Shown piece after piece: positions 19,098-29,581 of a stretch of DNA of 53,642 nt. Within the stretch, counting starts at the first letter, position 1; every line of letters begins with the position of its first letter. The stretch comes from Stutzerimonas stutzeri. GTDB taxonomy: Bacteria; Pseudomonadota; Gammaproteobacteria; Pseudomonadales; Pseudomonadaceae. The notes beneath the pieces are model-generated. The model saw only the letters and a list, made by a program, of their open reading frames with translations, was not told where the DNA came from and made no database searches. The stretch lies in the NCBI RefSeq assembly GCF_024448955.1, contig NZ_JAMOIH010000023.1, positions 1 through 53,642 of the forward strand, given 5' to 3'. Position numbers and translations under genes: made by a program.

Positions 19098-19622
19098 TCA
19101 AGGGTTCTTCTGGGTGTCGAGTTCGGCGGTCATTTCCGCCAGCAATTTATTTACCTGCGGCACAGCGCTTTCCAGCTTGGCCTGGGTCACTTGAGCCGAG
19201 CGCGCGTTGAGCTGCGGTAGCTGGGTGAGCATCTTCTTGCCCAACTCGGATTCGTAGAATTCGTTCAACTGTGTGAGTTCGGCTTCGCTGAAGGCCTCGG
19301 TGTACAACGCCACCAGTTCGGGCTTGACCTCTTTCCAGCCAATGGCCTTTTCAAGCGCAGCATCCGCCTTGGATTGATAGCTTTCCAGCAGTGCCCGTTT
19401 GCTCTCGGGAGCCTGGGTCTGGGCGAAGCGCTCGGCGAACATCTGCTGCACCTGGGCGTAGACCGGCACCGCAATGCGATCAGCGTTGACCAGTTCAAGG
19501 AAACGCTCGGCCTTGGCCGCATGGCTGGCGCTGTCGGCGTTGGCCTGGCCGCTCAGCAGCGCCAGCGATAGGGCGCTGCACAGGCCGAGGGCCCGAAGCC
19601 CAGAGGTACGAAAAGAGTGCAT
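19098..19622 (-). CDS. Secreted DUF2059 protein
   Basis: A 174-residue protein with a signal peptide (MHSFRTSGLRALGLCSALSLALLSGQANA, cleavage near residue 28) and a helical DUF2059 domain, recognisable in YTEAFSEAELTQLNEFYESELGKKM (conserved E, L and F/Y positions). It should be periplasmic. Its function is unknown. The ATG at 19622 has AAGGA seven bases upstream; the much longer frame beyond it is non-coding overlap with the fumC leader region. It is paired with bolA and divergent from fumC. Confidence 0.85.
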   Translation of the reverse strand: MHSFRTSGLRALGLCSALSLALLSGQANADSASHAAKAERFLELVNADRIAVPVYAQVQQMFAERFAQTQAPESKRALLESYQSKADAALEKAIGWKEVKPELVALYTEAFSEAELTQLNEFYESELGKKMLTQLPQLNARSAQVTQAKLESAVPQVNKLLAEMTAELDTQKNP

Positions 19623-19770
19623 TGGATGTTCCTTGGCGAACGATAGATGAGCCTCAATGGACTCATTCTGCGCGCGGAGTTCCAATCGCTCAAGAAACAG
19701 CGAGCCAGCCGATTGAACCTGTGTCCTCGGCGGGCGACCTAACAGGAAGACCTCATTGATGGAGCACGGC

Positions 19771-21162
<1,392 letters not shown>

Positions 21163-21169
21163 GTGGGAC

Positions 21170-21300
21170 GGTGGGCTGAAGCCCACCCTACGATTGAGTC
21201 GATGTGCGGTAGCGGTGGGCTGAAGCGGAACGCCCACCCGGCCCGCCCTACGGGTTTAGTTTCGGGTGGGCTTCACTTGTAGGGTGGGCTTCAGCCCACC
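21170..21300. repeat. Cluster of three GGTGGGC-type palindromes
   Basis: A short form is at 21170-21191. A long form with a 16-base insert is at 21214-21251, and an inverted short form is at 21279-21300. The cluster fills the gap between the convergent fumC and thiolase genes and may serve as a two-way transcript end. The long form shares its insert (GCGGAACGCC followed by ACCCG) with the one at 3299. Confidence 0.87.
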
Positions 21301-21341
21301 AAATACGCAGCCGCGGGTTCCCTTGAAACGTGCCGCTGCGT

Positions 21342-22526
21342 TCAACGCACCGCCTCGAACAGCCCTGACGCTCCCATCCCGCCGCCAACACACATGGTCA
21401 CCACCCCGTAGCGCAGGTTGCGACGCTGCAGCTCACGGATCAGATGACCAGCGGTACGCGATCCGGTCATGCCGAACGGGTGGCCGATGGAAATAGAGCC
21501 GCCGTTGACATTGAATTTCTCGTTGTCGATCTCCAGCGTGTCGCGGCAGTACAGGCACTGCGACGCGAAAGCCTCGTTCAACTCCCACAGGTCGATGTCG
21601 TTGACTTTTAGCCCTTTGGCCTTGAGCAAACGCGGCACCGAAAAGACCGGGCCGATGCCCATTTCTTCCGGCTCGCAGCCAGCCACGGTGAAGCCACGGA
21701 AGAAGGCGCGCGGTTTGAGACCCAGTTCGAGGGCCTTGTCCAGGCTCATCACCAGCGTCATCGAGGCGCCATCGGACAGTTGCGAAGCGTTGCCGGCGGT
21801 GACCGAACCGTCTTCAGCGAACACCGGCTTGAGGCCCGACAGGCTTTCCAGCGTGGTGTCGGGGCGGTTGCAGTCGTCACGATCGACCACACCTTCGTGC
21901 TCGGTGCGCTCGCCGGTGGCCTTGTCCTCGGTGAAATAGCGGACGTTCATCGGCACGATTTCGTCTTGGAATAGACCTTCGGCCTGGGCACGTGCGGTGC
22001 GCTGCTGGCTCTGCAGCGAATAGATATCCTGCTGCTCACGGGTCACGTTGTAGCGGCGCGCGACCAGCTCGGCAGTCTGGCCCATGCTGTGATAGAGGCC
22101 AGGCACCCGCTCTTGCAGAATCGAGTTATACAGGTTGTCGGTGTTTTTGCTCTTCGCCGTCATGGTGATGGACTCAACCCCGCCGGCGACGATGATGTCG
22201 CTGCAACCGGAGGCAATCTGGTTGGCGGCGATAGCGATCGACTGCAGGCCGGACGAGCAGAAACGATTGAGCGTCATACCGGCGCACTGGATACCCAGGT
22301 TCGACAGCACCGCTACGTTACGGCCGATGTTGTAGCCCTGCGCTCCTTCATTGGAGCCGGCACCGACGATGCAGTCCTCGACCAGCTTGGGGTCCAGACC
22401 GTTGCGCGACAGCAGCGCGTTGACGCAATGGGCCGCCATGTCATCGGGGCGGGTCATGTTGAACTTGCCGCGAAAGGACTTGGCCAGGCCGGTCCGTACG
22501 CTGTCGACGATCACTACTTCACGCAT
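21342..22526 (-). CDS. Acetyl-CoA acyltransferase (thiolase)
   Basis: A 394-residue thiolase. All three catalytic sites are present: the acyl-binding cysteine C90 in NRFCSSGLQS, the histidine in NVNGGSISIGHPFGMTGSR, and the deprotonating cysteine in CVGGGMGASG at the C terminus, with the WELNEAFA motif between. It could act in fatty acid beta-oxidation or in acetoacetyl-CoA metabolism. No hydratase/dehydrogenase partner is adjacent, so the pathway cannot be read from context. GAGGT precedes the ATG at 22526. Confidence 0.9.
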   Translation of the reverse strand: MREVVIVDSVRTGLAKSFRGKFNMTRPDDMAAHCVNALLSRNGLDPKLVEDCIVGAGSNEGAQGYNIGRNVAVLSNLGIQCAGMTLNRFCSSGLQSIAIAANQIASGCSDIIVAGGVESITMTAKSKNTDNLYNSILQERVPGLYHSMGQTAELVARRYNVTREQQDIYSLQSQQRTARAQAEGLFQDEIVPMNVRYFTEDKATGERTEHEGVVDRDDCNRPDTTLESLSGLKPVFAEDGSVTAGNASQLSDGASMTLVMSLDKALELGLKPRAFFRGFTVAGCEPEEMGIGPVFSVPRLLKAKGLKVNDIDLWELNEAFASQCLYCRDTLEIDNEKFNVNGGSISIGHPFGMTGSRTAGHLIRELQRRNLRYGVVTMCVGGGMGASGLFEAVR

Positions 22527-22655
22527 GGCATACCTCGAATGGTGTGGCGAGTCATGACCACCGCGACCCACCTGTTGACGATCAGCCGAGCATAGTTGCA
22601 GGCGTTCACCGATGGCGACGACCATTCAGCAGGGATATGGTCGACCATCGTTCCG

Positions 22656-24143
22656 TCATTTTTCGCCGATGGCAGCCGCCAGCGCATCGTTGAGGGTACG
22701 CAGCACCTTGACCCGGGCGAAGCGCTTGTCGTTGGCTTCCACCAGCGTCCACGGGGCGATCTCGGTGCTGGTGCGATCGACCATGTCCGCCACCGCGTGC
22801 CCGTAGTCTTCCCACTTTTCGCGGTTGCGCCAGTCTTCCTCGGTGATCTTGAAGCGCTTGTGCGCGGTGTTTTCGCGATCTTTGAAGCGCTCCAGCTGCG
22901 TTTCCTGGTCGATGGACAGCCAGAACTTGACCACCACCACGCCGGCGTCCACCAGCTGCTCCTCGAAATCGTTGATCTCGGTGTAGGCACGCAGCCACTC
23001 ATCCGGGCGGCAGAATCCCTCGACTCGCTCGACCAACACGCGGCCATACCAGGAGCGGTCGAAAATCGTGAACTGGCCGCGCGCTGGCACGTTGCGCCAG
23101 AAACGCCACAGCCAGGGTTGAGCACGCTCGTCCTCGCTGGGCGCCGCAACCTGAACCGTGCGATACAGGCGTGGATCCAGCGCACCGGTGATACGGCGAA
23201 TGGCGCTGCCCTTGCCTGCCGCATCGTGGCCTTCGAACAGCGCCAGCACGCCACGCTTGCGTAGGCGATGGTCGCGCAGCAGCTGGGACAGTCGCGCCTG
23301 TTCCTGAACCAACTGTTGTTTGTACTCGTCCTTATCGAGCATCCGGGTAAGATCGAGGCTGGACAGCAAGCTCATGCGGTCGGTGTGTAGCTCGACCGGT
23401 GCGGCGTGCGGCTGCACGGGCGGCTGTTCGGCAGCGTCCAGCGCGGCGTTGAGCCCTTCGAGCAGCAAACGCCCAGCCGTCAGGCTGCGATAGCGCTCGT
23501 CGCTGCCCTCGATCACATACCAGGGTGCGAAGTCCCGGCTGCTGCGGCGCAGGATCAGTTCCCCGTATTTGACGAAGCGGTCGTAGGTCTTGGACTGCTG
23601 CCAGTCCAGCGGGCTGATTCGCCAACTGTGCAACGGATCGTCCTTCAGCGAATCCAGCCGCTTCATCATCTGCTTCTTGGACAGATGGAACCAGAACTTG
23701 AACACCAGCATGCCTTCCATGCAGAGCATCCGCTCCAAACGCTGCGCACGATCGATGGCCAATTCCAGATCGGCCTTTTTGGTACGGCCGTGGACGCAAT
23801 CCTCGAGCATCTTGCTGTACCAATTGCCGAAGAAGATGCCGGTCTGGCCTTTCGGCGGCAGACGTCGCCAGTAGCGCCAGGCCGGCGGGTGGGAAAGCTC
23901 CTCGTCGGTGGGCACGTCGAAGCTGTCGACGCGAATCAGCCGAGGGTCCATCCATTCACTGAGCAGCTTGATCGTCTCGCCCTTGCCGGCGCCCTCGATG
24001 CCATTGATCAGAATCAGCAGCGGAAACCGCGCCTGCTCGCGCAACCGGTACTGCGCGTCCAGCAAGGCCTGGCGCAAGGCGGGTACCTCGGCGTCATAGG
24101 TTGCCTTATCGATGGTGTGGCCGATTTCCGCGGATTCGAACAT
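22656..24143 (-). CDS. pap: Polyphosphate:AMP phosphotransferase (two-domain PPK2)
   Basis: A 495-residue class II PPK2 protein that phosphorylates AMP to ADP with polyphosphate. It contains two fused PPK2 domains, each with its own Walker A loop: GIEGAGKGE at 48-56 and GHDAAGKGS at 305-313. The C-terminal domain carries the lid and Walker B features FDRSWYGRVLVERVEGF, which suggests that this is the active half, as in the P. aeruginosa enzyme of nearly the same length. GGAG precedes the ATG at 24143. It is divergent from mnmC. Confidence 0.93.
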   Translation of the reverse strand: MFESAEIGHTIDKATYDAEVPALRQALLDAQYRLREQARFPLLILINGIEGAGKGETIKLLSEWMDPRLIRVDSFDVPTDEELSHPPAWRYWRRLPPKGQTGIFFGNWYSKMLEDCVHGRTKKADLELAIDRAQRLERMLCMEGMLVFKFWFHLSKKQMMKRLDSLKDDPLHSWRISPLDWQQSKTYDRFVKYGELILRRSSRDFAPWYVIEGSDERYRSLTAGRLLLEGLNAALDAAEQPPVQPHAAPVELHTDRMSLLSSLDLTRMLDKDEYKQQLVQEQARLSQLLRDHRLRKRGVLALFEGHDAAGKGSAIRRITGALDPRLYRTVQVAAPSEDERAQPWLWRFWRNVPARGQFTIFDRSWYGRVLVERVEGFCRPDEWLRAYTEINDFEEQLVDAGVVVVKFWLSIDQETQLERFKDRENTAHKRFKITEEDWRNREKWEDYGHAVADMVDRTSTEIAPWTLVEANDKRFARVKVLRTLNDALAAAIGEK

Positions 24144-24299
24144 CGTGTTCTCCAGGGCAGGTGACAGCGCGACAGTTCCAGCGGGCAGTGGACCGCGTCG
24201 GATGTCGCACAAGGAAAGCCATATCGATGCGACAAACCGCGCCCGCGGCAGGTTTCGCAGCGCTGCTAGAATCGCCTCCTTTCGCGCCAGGAATCGCCT

Positions 24300-26273
24300 A
24301 TGTCCTCTCAGCCCACCACCGGTTTCCAGCATGCCGAACTCGACTGGGACGAGAATGGCCAGCCGCGATCACGGCAGTATGGTGATGTCTATTTTTCGCG
24401 CGCTTCAGGGATGGAGGAGACTGCTCACGTCTTCATACGACCCAACGCACTCGCTGAGCGATTTGCCGCGCTAGATGATGCGGAGCGATTCGTCATCGGC
24501 GAAACGGGTTTCGGGACCGGGCTGAATTTTCTGTGCGCCTGGGCATTGTTCGAGCGCACCGCGCCGTCGACAGCACAGCTGCATTTCGTCAGCGTCGAAA
24601 AGCATCCGCTGACCCATGACGATATGCAGCGTGCACTGTCTCTCTGGCCCGAGCTGAAGACCCAGGCCCGGCTGCTGCTGGGTCAGTACGTGGCGATCAA
24701 CCCAGGCTTTCAGCAATTTCGTTTCGGGCGCGTGGTGCTGACCTTGCTGGTCGGCGATGCGCTCGATTGCCTGAGCGGCCTGGATGCGCAGATCGATGCC
24801 TGGTTCCTCGATGGTTTCGCCCCGGCTAAGAATCCCGAGATGTGGCAACCCGAGCTGTTCGCTCAATTGGCGCGCTTGTCCGCGCCTAGCACGACCCTGG
24901 CAACCTTCACCAGCTCCGGTGCCGTGCGGCGCGGATTGCAGGACTCAGGATTCAAAGTCGAGCGGATTCCCGGCTTCGGCAAAAAATGGGAAAGCTTGCA
25001 TGGCCGTTTCCTCGGCACGCCGCAGCCGGCCGGGACTCCCTGGTACGCCCGTCCTGCGTTCAAACCGGCGCAGCGCAAGGCATTGGTGATCGGCGCGGGG
25101 CTGGCCGGTTGCGCGACTGCGGCGAGCCTCGCCGCCCGTGGTTGGCAGGTGACGTTGTTGGAGCGTCACGGGGATATCGCTCAGGAAGCGTCCGGCAACC
25201 CCCAGGGCGTGCTCTACCTGAAGTTGTCTGCCCACGGCACCGCGCTCTCGCAACTGGTTGTGAGCGGTTTCGGCTATACCCGCCGCCTGTTGGGTAGCCT
25301 GCAGAAAGAGCGTGACTGGGACGATTGCGGCGTGTTGCAGCTCGGCTTCGATGACAAGGAACGCGCGCGCCAAGCCACACTCCGCGAGGCCTTTGCGCCC
25401 AGCCTGTTGCGCGGCGTGGAGCGCACCGAGGCCGAGCAGCTGGCCGGTGTGGCGCTGGACAATGGCGGCCTGTTCTACCCCGATGCTGGCTGGGCGCACC
25501 CGCCCGCGCTGTGCCAGTCACTGCTCGACCATCCCGCTATCGAGTTGATCCGGCACCGACAAGCTGTCGACCTGCGCCGCGTTGAGGGTTACTGGCAGGC
25601 ATGGGATAACGATGAGCTGTTGGCCGAAGCGCCGGTGGCGATTCTGGCCGGCGCCGCCGATGCCGCACGCTTCAGCCAGAGCGCCTGGCTGCCGCTCAAA
25701 CGCATTCGCGGCCAGATCACCGGGTTGCCGGCGACCGAACAAAGCGCGGCATTACGTACCGTGCTTTGCGCCCAGGGCTATGTCGCCCCGCCACGCGACG
25801 GCCAGCACACCCTGGGCGCGAGCTTCAACTTCGCCGAAGTCGACCCGGCCCCGAGCGAAGCGGAACACCGCGCCAATCTGGACATGCTCAAGGATATTTC
25901 CGCCGACTTGCATCAGCGCTTGGCGGCCGATACCCGCGCAATCGAAGACTTGCACGGACGCGTCGCGTATCGCTGCACCAGTCCCGACTATTTACCGATC
26001 ATCGGTCCGCTGGCCGATCCCGAGCGATTCGCCGAGGCCTATGCCGTGCTGGGCAAGGACGCCCGCCAGGTGCCCGACACGGCGTGCCCGTGGCTGGACG
26101 GCCTATACGTCAATACCGCCCACGGCTCGCGCGGTTTGATCACCACGCCGTTATCCGGTGAACTGCTGGCCGCCTGGCTCGATGGCGAGCCGCTGCCCTT
26201 GCCACGCGCCATCGCCGAGGCCTGTCATCCGAATCGCTTCCTGCTGCGCAAACTGATCCGGCGCACGGACTGA
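24300..26273 (+). CDS. mnmC: Bifunctional tRNA mnm5s2U biosynthesis protein MnmC
   Basis: A 657-residue fusion. The N-terminal half is an SAM-dependent methyltransferase (GETGFGTGLNFLCAW, about 67-81; DAWFLDGFAPAKNPEMW further on). The C-terminal half is an FAD-dependent oxidoreductase (VIGAGLAGCATAASLAARGW, about 263-282). The oxidase half removes the carboxymethyl group from cmnm5(s2)U34 and the methylase half then adds a methyl group, giving mnm5(s2)U in certain tRNAs. A TAGAAT hexamer at 24267-24272 may be part of the promoter. It is convergent with the DUF1127 gene across nine bases. Confidence 0.95.
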   Translation: MSSQPTTGFQHAELDWDENGQPRSRQYGDVYFSRASGMEETAHVFIRPNALAERFAALDDAERFVIGETGFGTGLNFLCAWALFERTAPSTAQLHFVSVEKHPLTHDDMQRALSLWPELKTQARLLLGQYVAINPGFQQFRFGRVVLTLLVGDALDCLSGLDAQIDAWFLDGFAPAKNPEMWQPELFAQLARLSAPSTTLATFTSSGAVRRGLQDSGFKVERIPGFGKKWESLHGRFLGTPQPAGTPWYARPAFKPAQRKALVIGAGLAGCATAASLAARGWQVTLLERHGDIAQEASGNPQGVLYLKLSAHGTALSQLVVSGFGYTRRLLGSLQKERDWDDCGVLQLGFDDKERARQATLREAFAPSLLRGVERTEAEQLAGVALDNGGLFYPDAGWAHPPALCQSLLDHPAIELIRHRQAVDLRRVEGYWQAWDNDELLAEAPVAILAGAADAARFSQSAWLPLKRIRGQITGLPATEQSAALRTVLCAQGYVAPPRDGQHTLGASFNFAEVDPAPSEAEHRANLDMLKDISADLHQRLAADTRAIEDLHGRVAYRCTSPDYLPIIGPLADPERFAEAYAVLGKDARQVPDTACPWLDGLYVNTAHGSRGLITTPLSGELLAAWLDGEPLPLPRAIAEACHPNRFLLRKLIRRTD

Positions 26274-26282
26274 AGCACTGGG

Positions 26283-26522
26283 TCATCCTCGACGAAGGGG
26301 ATCGTCCCAGAAGGGACGATTCGCTTCGGTTTCGATATCAGCGCGGCTCAGGCCGAGATCCTTGAGCATGTGGTCGCTCAGTGCGGCAAGCTGACGGCGC
26401 TGCCGATACAGCGCGTGCCAGCGACCCAGCCGCTGCCAGTAGGCGAGAAGCAACGAGGCAAATGACGCGCTGCGGCCGTTGGGCAAATATGAGGCTTTCA
26501 AAAACTCAGCATGGCTTTTCAT
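26283..26522 (-). CDS. DUF1127 small protein
   Basis: A 79-residue protein with the YjiS-like DUF1127 motif at its C-terminal half: LAALSDHMLKDLGLSRADIETEANRPFW. The basic, aromatic helix before it (LLAYWQRLGRWHALYRQRRQ) is typical of the family. Some related small arginine-rich proteins affect phosphate and carbon metabolism or bind RNA, but I would not assign a role. GGAGG lies six bases before the ATG. It is divergent from the LysR gene at 26617, a pairing that suggests regulation by it. Confidence 0.88.
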   Translation of the reverse strand: MKSHAEFLKASYLPNGRSASFASLLLAYWQRLGRWHALYRQRRQLAALSDHMLKDLGLSRADIETEANRPFWDDPLRRG

Positions 26523-26616
26523 CTGACACCTCCGAGTGGGATGGCATCAGTTTCCGGCCAGGATTATGATCAATCCAACGAATGTTTCTGATGACTTGCA
26601 TCTCGGAGATTGATGA

Positions 26617-27471
26617 ATGGCGAACTACCCCAGTATCGATGCCGAGCTGCTGCGCAGCTTCGTCGCCATCGCTGATCACGGCGGCTTCACCCGTGCGGCG
26701 GAAGCCGTCAATCGCACGCAGTCAGCCATCAGCATGCAGATGAAACGCCTGGAAGAAGATGTGCTGCAGCGGACCGTGTTCGAGCGCGACGGACGTCAGG
26801 TTCGGCTCACGGCAGAGGGCCAGATACTGCTCGGTTATGCGCGGCGGATTCTCAAACTGCACGGCGAAGTGCTGACCACATTGCGCGAGCCGCATATGGT
26901 CGGCTCGGTGCGCATCGGCACGCCCGACGATTACGTGATGCGCTTTCTGCCCGGCATTCTTTCACGCTTCGCCCAGGCTTATCCGCTGGTGCAGGTGGAA
27001 GTCCACTGCGAGCCCTCCTACCAACTGCTCCAGCGCCGCGATCTGGATCTGTCCATCGTCACGCGCGAGCCGGGTACCGAGATTGGCCAGTTGCTGCGTC
27101 GCGAGCGCTTCGTCTGGGCCGAAGCGCCGGGTTTCAACACCCATGAACAACGGCCAATGCCGCTGGCGATGTTCAATACCGACTGTTTCTGCCGGGCCTG
27201 GGCATGCAATGCCCTGGACGGTCTTGATATCCCTTATCGAGTCGCCTATACCAGCCCGAGCCTGTCGGCGCTGATGGCGGTGGTCAATGCCGGGCTGGCT
27301 GTGACCGCGCAGTTGCAGAGTTTGATCACGCCCGACATGCGCCAGCTAGGCGAGGCCGAAGGGATGCCGGAACTGCCGCTGAGCAGCATCGTGCTGCTAC
27401 GCAGCGAGCGTAACCAGTCGCAGGTGAGCGAAACCCTGGCGGAGCATATCGTCGAAGGGTTCCGCCTCTAG
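26617..27471 (+). CDS. LysR-family regulator divergent from the DUF1127 gene
   Basis: A 284-residue LysR-type regulator. The helix-turn-helix is at about residues 20-45 (GFTRAAEAVNRTQSAISMQMKRLE), followed by the linker helix and an effector domain beginning GSVRIGTPDDYVMRFLPGIL. GGAG precedes the ATG by eight bases. The 94-base gap to the DUF1127 gene should contain the shared regulatory region. Its ligand is unknown. Confidence 0.85.
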   Translation: MANYPSIDAELLRSFVAIADHGGFTRAAEAVNRTQSAISMQMKRLEEDVLQRTVFERDGRQVRLTAEGQILLGYARRILKLHGEVLTTLREPHMVGSVRIGTPDDYVMRFLPGILSRFAQAYPLVQVEVHCEPSYQLLQRRDLDLSIVTREPGTEIGQLLRRERFVWAEAPGFNTHEQRPMPLAMFNTDCFCRAWACNALDGLDIPYRVAYTSPSLSALMAVVNAGLAVTAQLQSLITPDMRQLGEAEGMPELPLSSIVLLRSERNQSQVSETLAEHIVEGFRL

Positions 27472-27480
27472 GCCTTGTTC

Positions 27481-27502
27481 GGTGGGCTGAAGCCCACCCT
27501 AC
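27481..27502. repeat. Single GGTGGGC-type palindrome
   Basis: A short-form copy, identical in its core to those at 5163 and 21170, placed nine bases after the LysR stop codon. The remaining ~215 bases before asnO hold only the candidate promoter described next. Confidence 0.85.
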
Positions 27503-27660
27503 CGGAGCGTTGCTCGCCTTTTCTGTCGCACACTAGGTTTGACCTGAGCGCGCGGGTCTGTTTTGGTGTAAAGCTCGACTGACCCGCAGTGCGCAAATCG
27601 CGCGGCGCGGATTGCACAGCGAGCAACGCCCTAGAACGGTGCACGCTGGTCTGAAAACCT

Positions 27661-27688
27661 GAACTTCGCAATCTGCGCGTCAGTCACA
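27661..27688 (+). promoter_or_regulatory. Candidate AlgU (sigma-22/sigma-E type) promoter of the NAGGN operon
   Basis: GAACTT at 27661-27666 is followed after 17 bases by TCACA at 27684-27688. This fits the GAACTT-N16/17-TCnnA pattern of envelope-stress sigma factor promoters in pseudomonads, including the spacing I recall for algD. Transcription would begin near 27694, leaving a leader of about 25 bases with AAGGA before the ATG at 27719. NAGGN synthesis is an osmotic response, so an AlgU link would make sense. Confidence 0.6.
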
Positions 27689-27718
27689 CTCCCCAACGGC
27701 AAAACCGGTAAGGATCTT

Positions 27719-29491
27719 ATGTGTGGCATAGCTGGAGAACTTCGTTTCGATAATCGACCCGCTGACCTGGCGGCGATTGAACGCATCACTCAACACCTCA
27801 CCGCCCGTGGCCCCGACGCGAGCGGCTTTCATAGCGCCGGCCCGATGGCGATGGGGCATAGACGGCTGAAAATCATGGATCTCTGCGAGGCCTCGGGCCA
27901 GCCGATGATCGATTCCGCGCTGGGCCTTTCAATGGTCTTCAATGGCGCCATCTATAACTATCCCGAACTACGCGCCGAGCTCGAAGCGCTGGGTTACAGC
28001 TTCTTCTCCGGCGGCGATACCGAGGTACTGCTCAAGGGCTTTCATGCCTGGGGCGAAGCCTTGCTGCCGCGCCTCAACGGCATGTTCGCCTTCGCCATCT
28101 GGCAACGCGATCGGCAGGAGTTGTTCATCGCCCGCGACCGTCTGGGCATCAAGCCGCTGTATCTGTCTAAGACTGGCGACCGTCTTCGCTTCGCCTCTGC
28201 CCTCCCGGCCCTGCTCAAGGGCGGCGACATTGCCGGCGTGCTGAACCCGGTGGCGCTCAATCACTACATGAGTTTTCACGCGGTGGTGCCGGCACCGGAC
28301 ACGCTGATCGCCGGTATCGAAAAGCTGCCGCCAGGCACTTTCATGCGCGTCGATGCCAACGGCAAAAGCAGCCAGCATCGCTGGTGGCAGTTGGAGTTCG
28401 GCGCTCGTGAGGACGAGCAAAATTACACATTCGAGGACTGGCAGGACCGTACGCTAGCGGCACTGCGTGAATCCGTGGCGCTGCGCCAGCGGGCGGCGGT
28501 GGACGTCGGCGTGCTGCTGTCCGGAGGTGTCGATTCCAGCCTGCTGGTCGGGCTGTTGCGTGAAGCCGGTGCGGCGGACAATCTGCTGACCTTCTCCATC
28601 GGATTCGAAGATGCCGGCGGCGAGCGTGGCGACGAGTTCAAGTATTCCGATCTGATCGCCGAGCATTACCAGACCCGCCATCATCAGCTGCGCATCCAGG
28701 AAAAGGAAATCCTCGAACAACTGCCCGCCGCCTTCCAGGCCATGAGCGAGCCAATGGTCAGTCACGACTGCATCGCTTTCTACCTGCTGTCGCGCGAAGT
28801 GTCCAAACACTGCAAGGTGGTGCAGAGCGGCCAGGGCGCCGACGAACTGTTCGCCGGGTATCACTGGTATCCGCAGGTCGATGGCGCCGCGGACCCCGTC
28901 GCGGCCTACCTCGCCGCCTTCCGAGACCGCAGCTACGAGGAATATGCCGACACGGTGCAGGCGCAATGGGCCAAAGGGGATTTCTCTGGCGACTTCGTAC
29001 GCCAGCACTTCGCCCAGCCCGGTGCCGACGCGGCGGTGGACAAAGCGCTGCGCATCGATAGCACTGTGATGCTGGTGGACGATCCGGTCAAACGCGTCGA
29101 CAACATGACCATGGCTTGGGGCCTGGAGGCGCGGGTGCCCTTCCTCGACCACAACGTAGCGGAGCTGTCGGCACGTATTCCGGCGAAATACAAATTGCCC
29201 GAAGGCGGCAAGTACGTCCTCAAGGAAGCCGCACGCAAGGTCATCCCCGCAGCAGTGATCGATCGACCAAAGGGCTATTTTCCGGTGCCCGGACTCAAGC
29301 ACCTGCAGGGCGATACCCTGAACTGGGTTGGCGAACTGCTGACAGACCCGAGCCAGGATCGCGGCCTATACAACCCGGCCATGATCGAGAAGCTGCTCAA
29401 CGACCCGGAAGGTCAGCTGACACCGCTGCGCGGTTCGAAACTGTGGCAGTTGGCAGCAGTCAACCTATGGTTGAGCGAGCAAGGCCTATAG
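27719..29491 (+). CDS. asnO: N-acetylglutaminylglutamine amidotransferase (asparagine-synthetase-like)
   Basis: A 590-residue glutamine amidotransferase of the AsnB type. The nucleophile is C2 (MCGIAGELRF), followed by the class II amidotransferase domain to about residue 210 and an ATP-pyrophosphatase domain with LLSGGVDSSLLVG (about 265-277). In the osmolyte pathway it converts the carboxyl end of N-acetylglutaminylglutamine to the amide. The product call rests on the adjacent acetyltransferase/ATP-grasp gene and M42 peptidase, the known NAGGN cluster. AAGGA precedes the ATG by six bases. It is 90 bases upstream of ngg. Confidence 0.9.
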   Translation: MCGIAGELRFDNRPADLAAIERITQHLTARGPDASGFHSAGPMAMGHRRLKIMDLCEASGQPMIDSALGLSMVFNGAIYNYPELRAELEALGYSFFSGGDTEVLLKGFHAWGEALLPRLNGMFAFAIWQRDRQELFIARDRLGIKPLYLSKTGDRLRFASALPALLKGGDIAGVLNPVALNHYMSFHAVVPAPDTLIAGIEKLPPGTFMRVDANGKSSQHRWWQLEFGAREDEQNYTFEDWQDRTLAALRESVALRQRAAVDVGVLLSGGVDSSLLVGLLREAGAADNLLTFSIGFEDAGGERGDEFKYSDLIAEHYQTRHHQLRIQEKEILEQLPAAFQAMSEPMVSHDCIAFYLLSREVSKHCKVVQSGQGADELFAGYHWYPQVDGAADPVAAYLAAFRDRSYEEYADTVQAQWAKGDFSGDFVRQHFAQPGADAAVDKALRIDSTVMLVDDPVKRVDNMTMAWGLEARVPFLDHNVAELSARIPAKYKLPEGGKYVLKEAARKVIPAAVIDRPKGYFPVPGLKHLQGDTLNWVGELLTDPSQDRGLYNPAMIEKLLNDPEGQLTPLRGSKLWQLAAVNLWLSEQGL

Positions 29492-29581
29492 CACTCGATC
29501 GTGACGACGCCCGGCATGCAGTTGCACTCAATGTTCCGCCTGCAATCCGCGGTGTCCTGAACAAGCCCCAAGGAAAACACC

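Noticed and set aside
19640..19665. Possible Fur box before fumC
   Set aside because: The sequence has only a loose ATGAG/CTCAT dyad and does not match the Fur consensus.
28454..29302. Open frame of 282 codons opposite asnO
   Set aside because: It lies entirely within a well-conserved amidotransferase gene and has no start signal.
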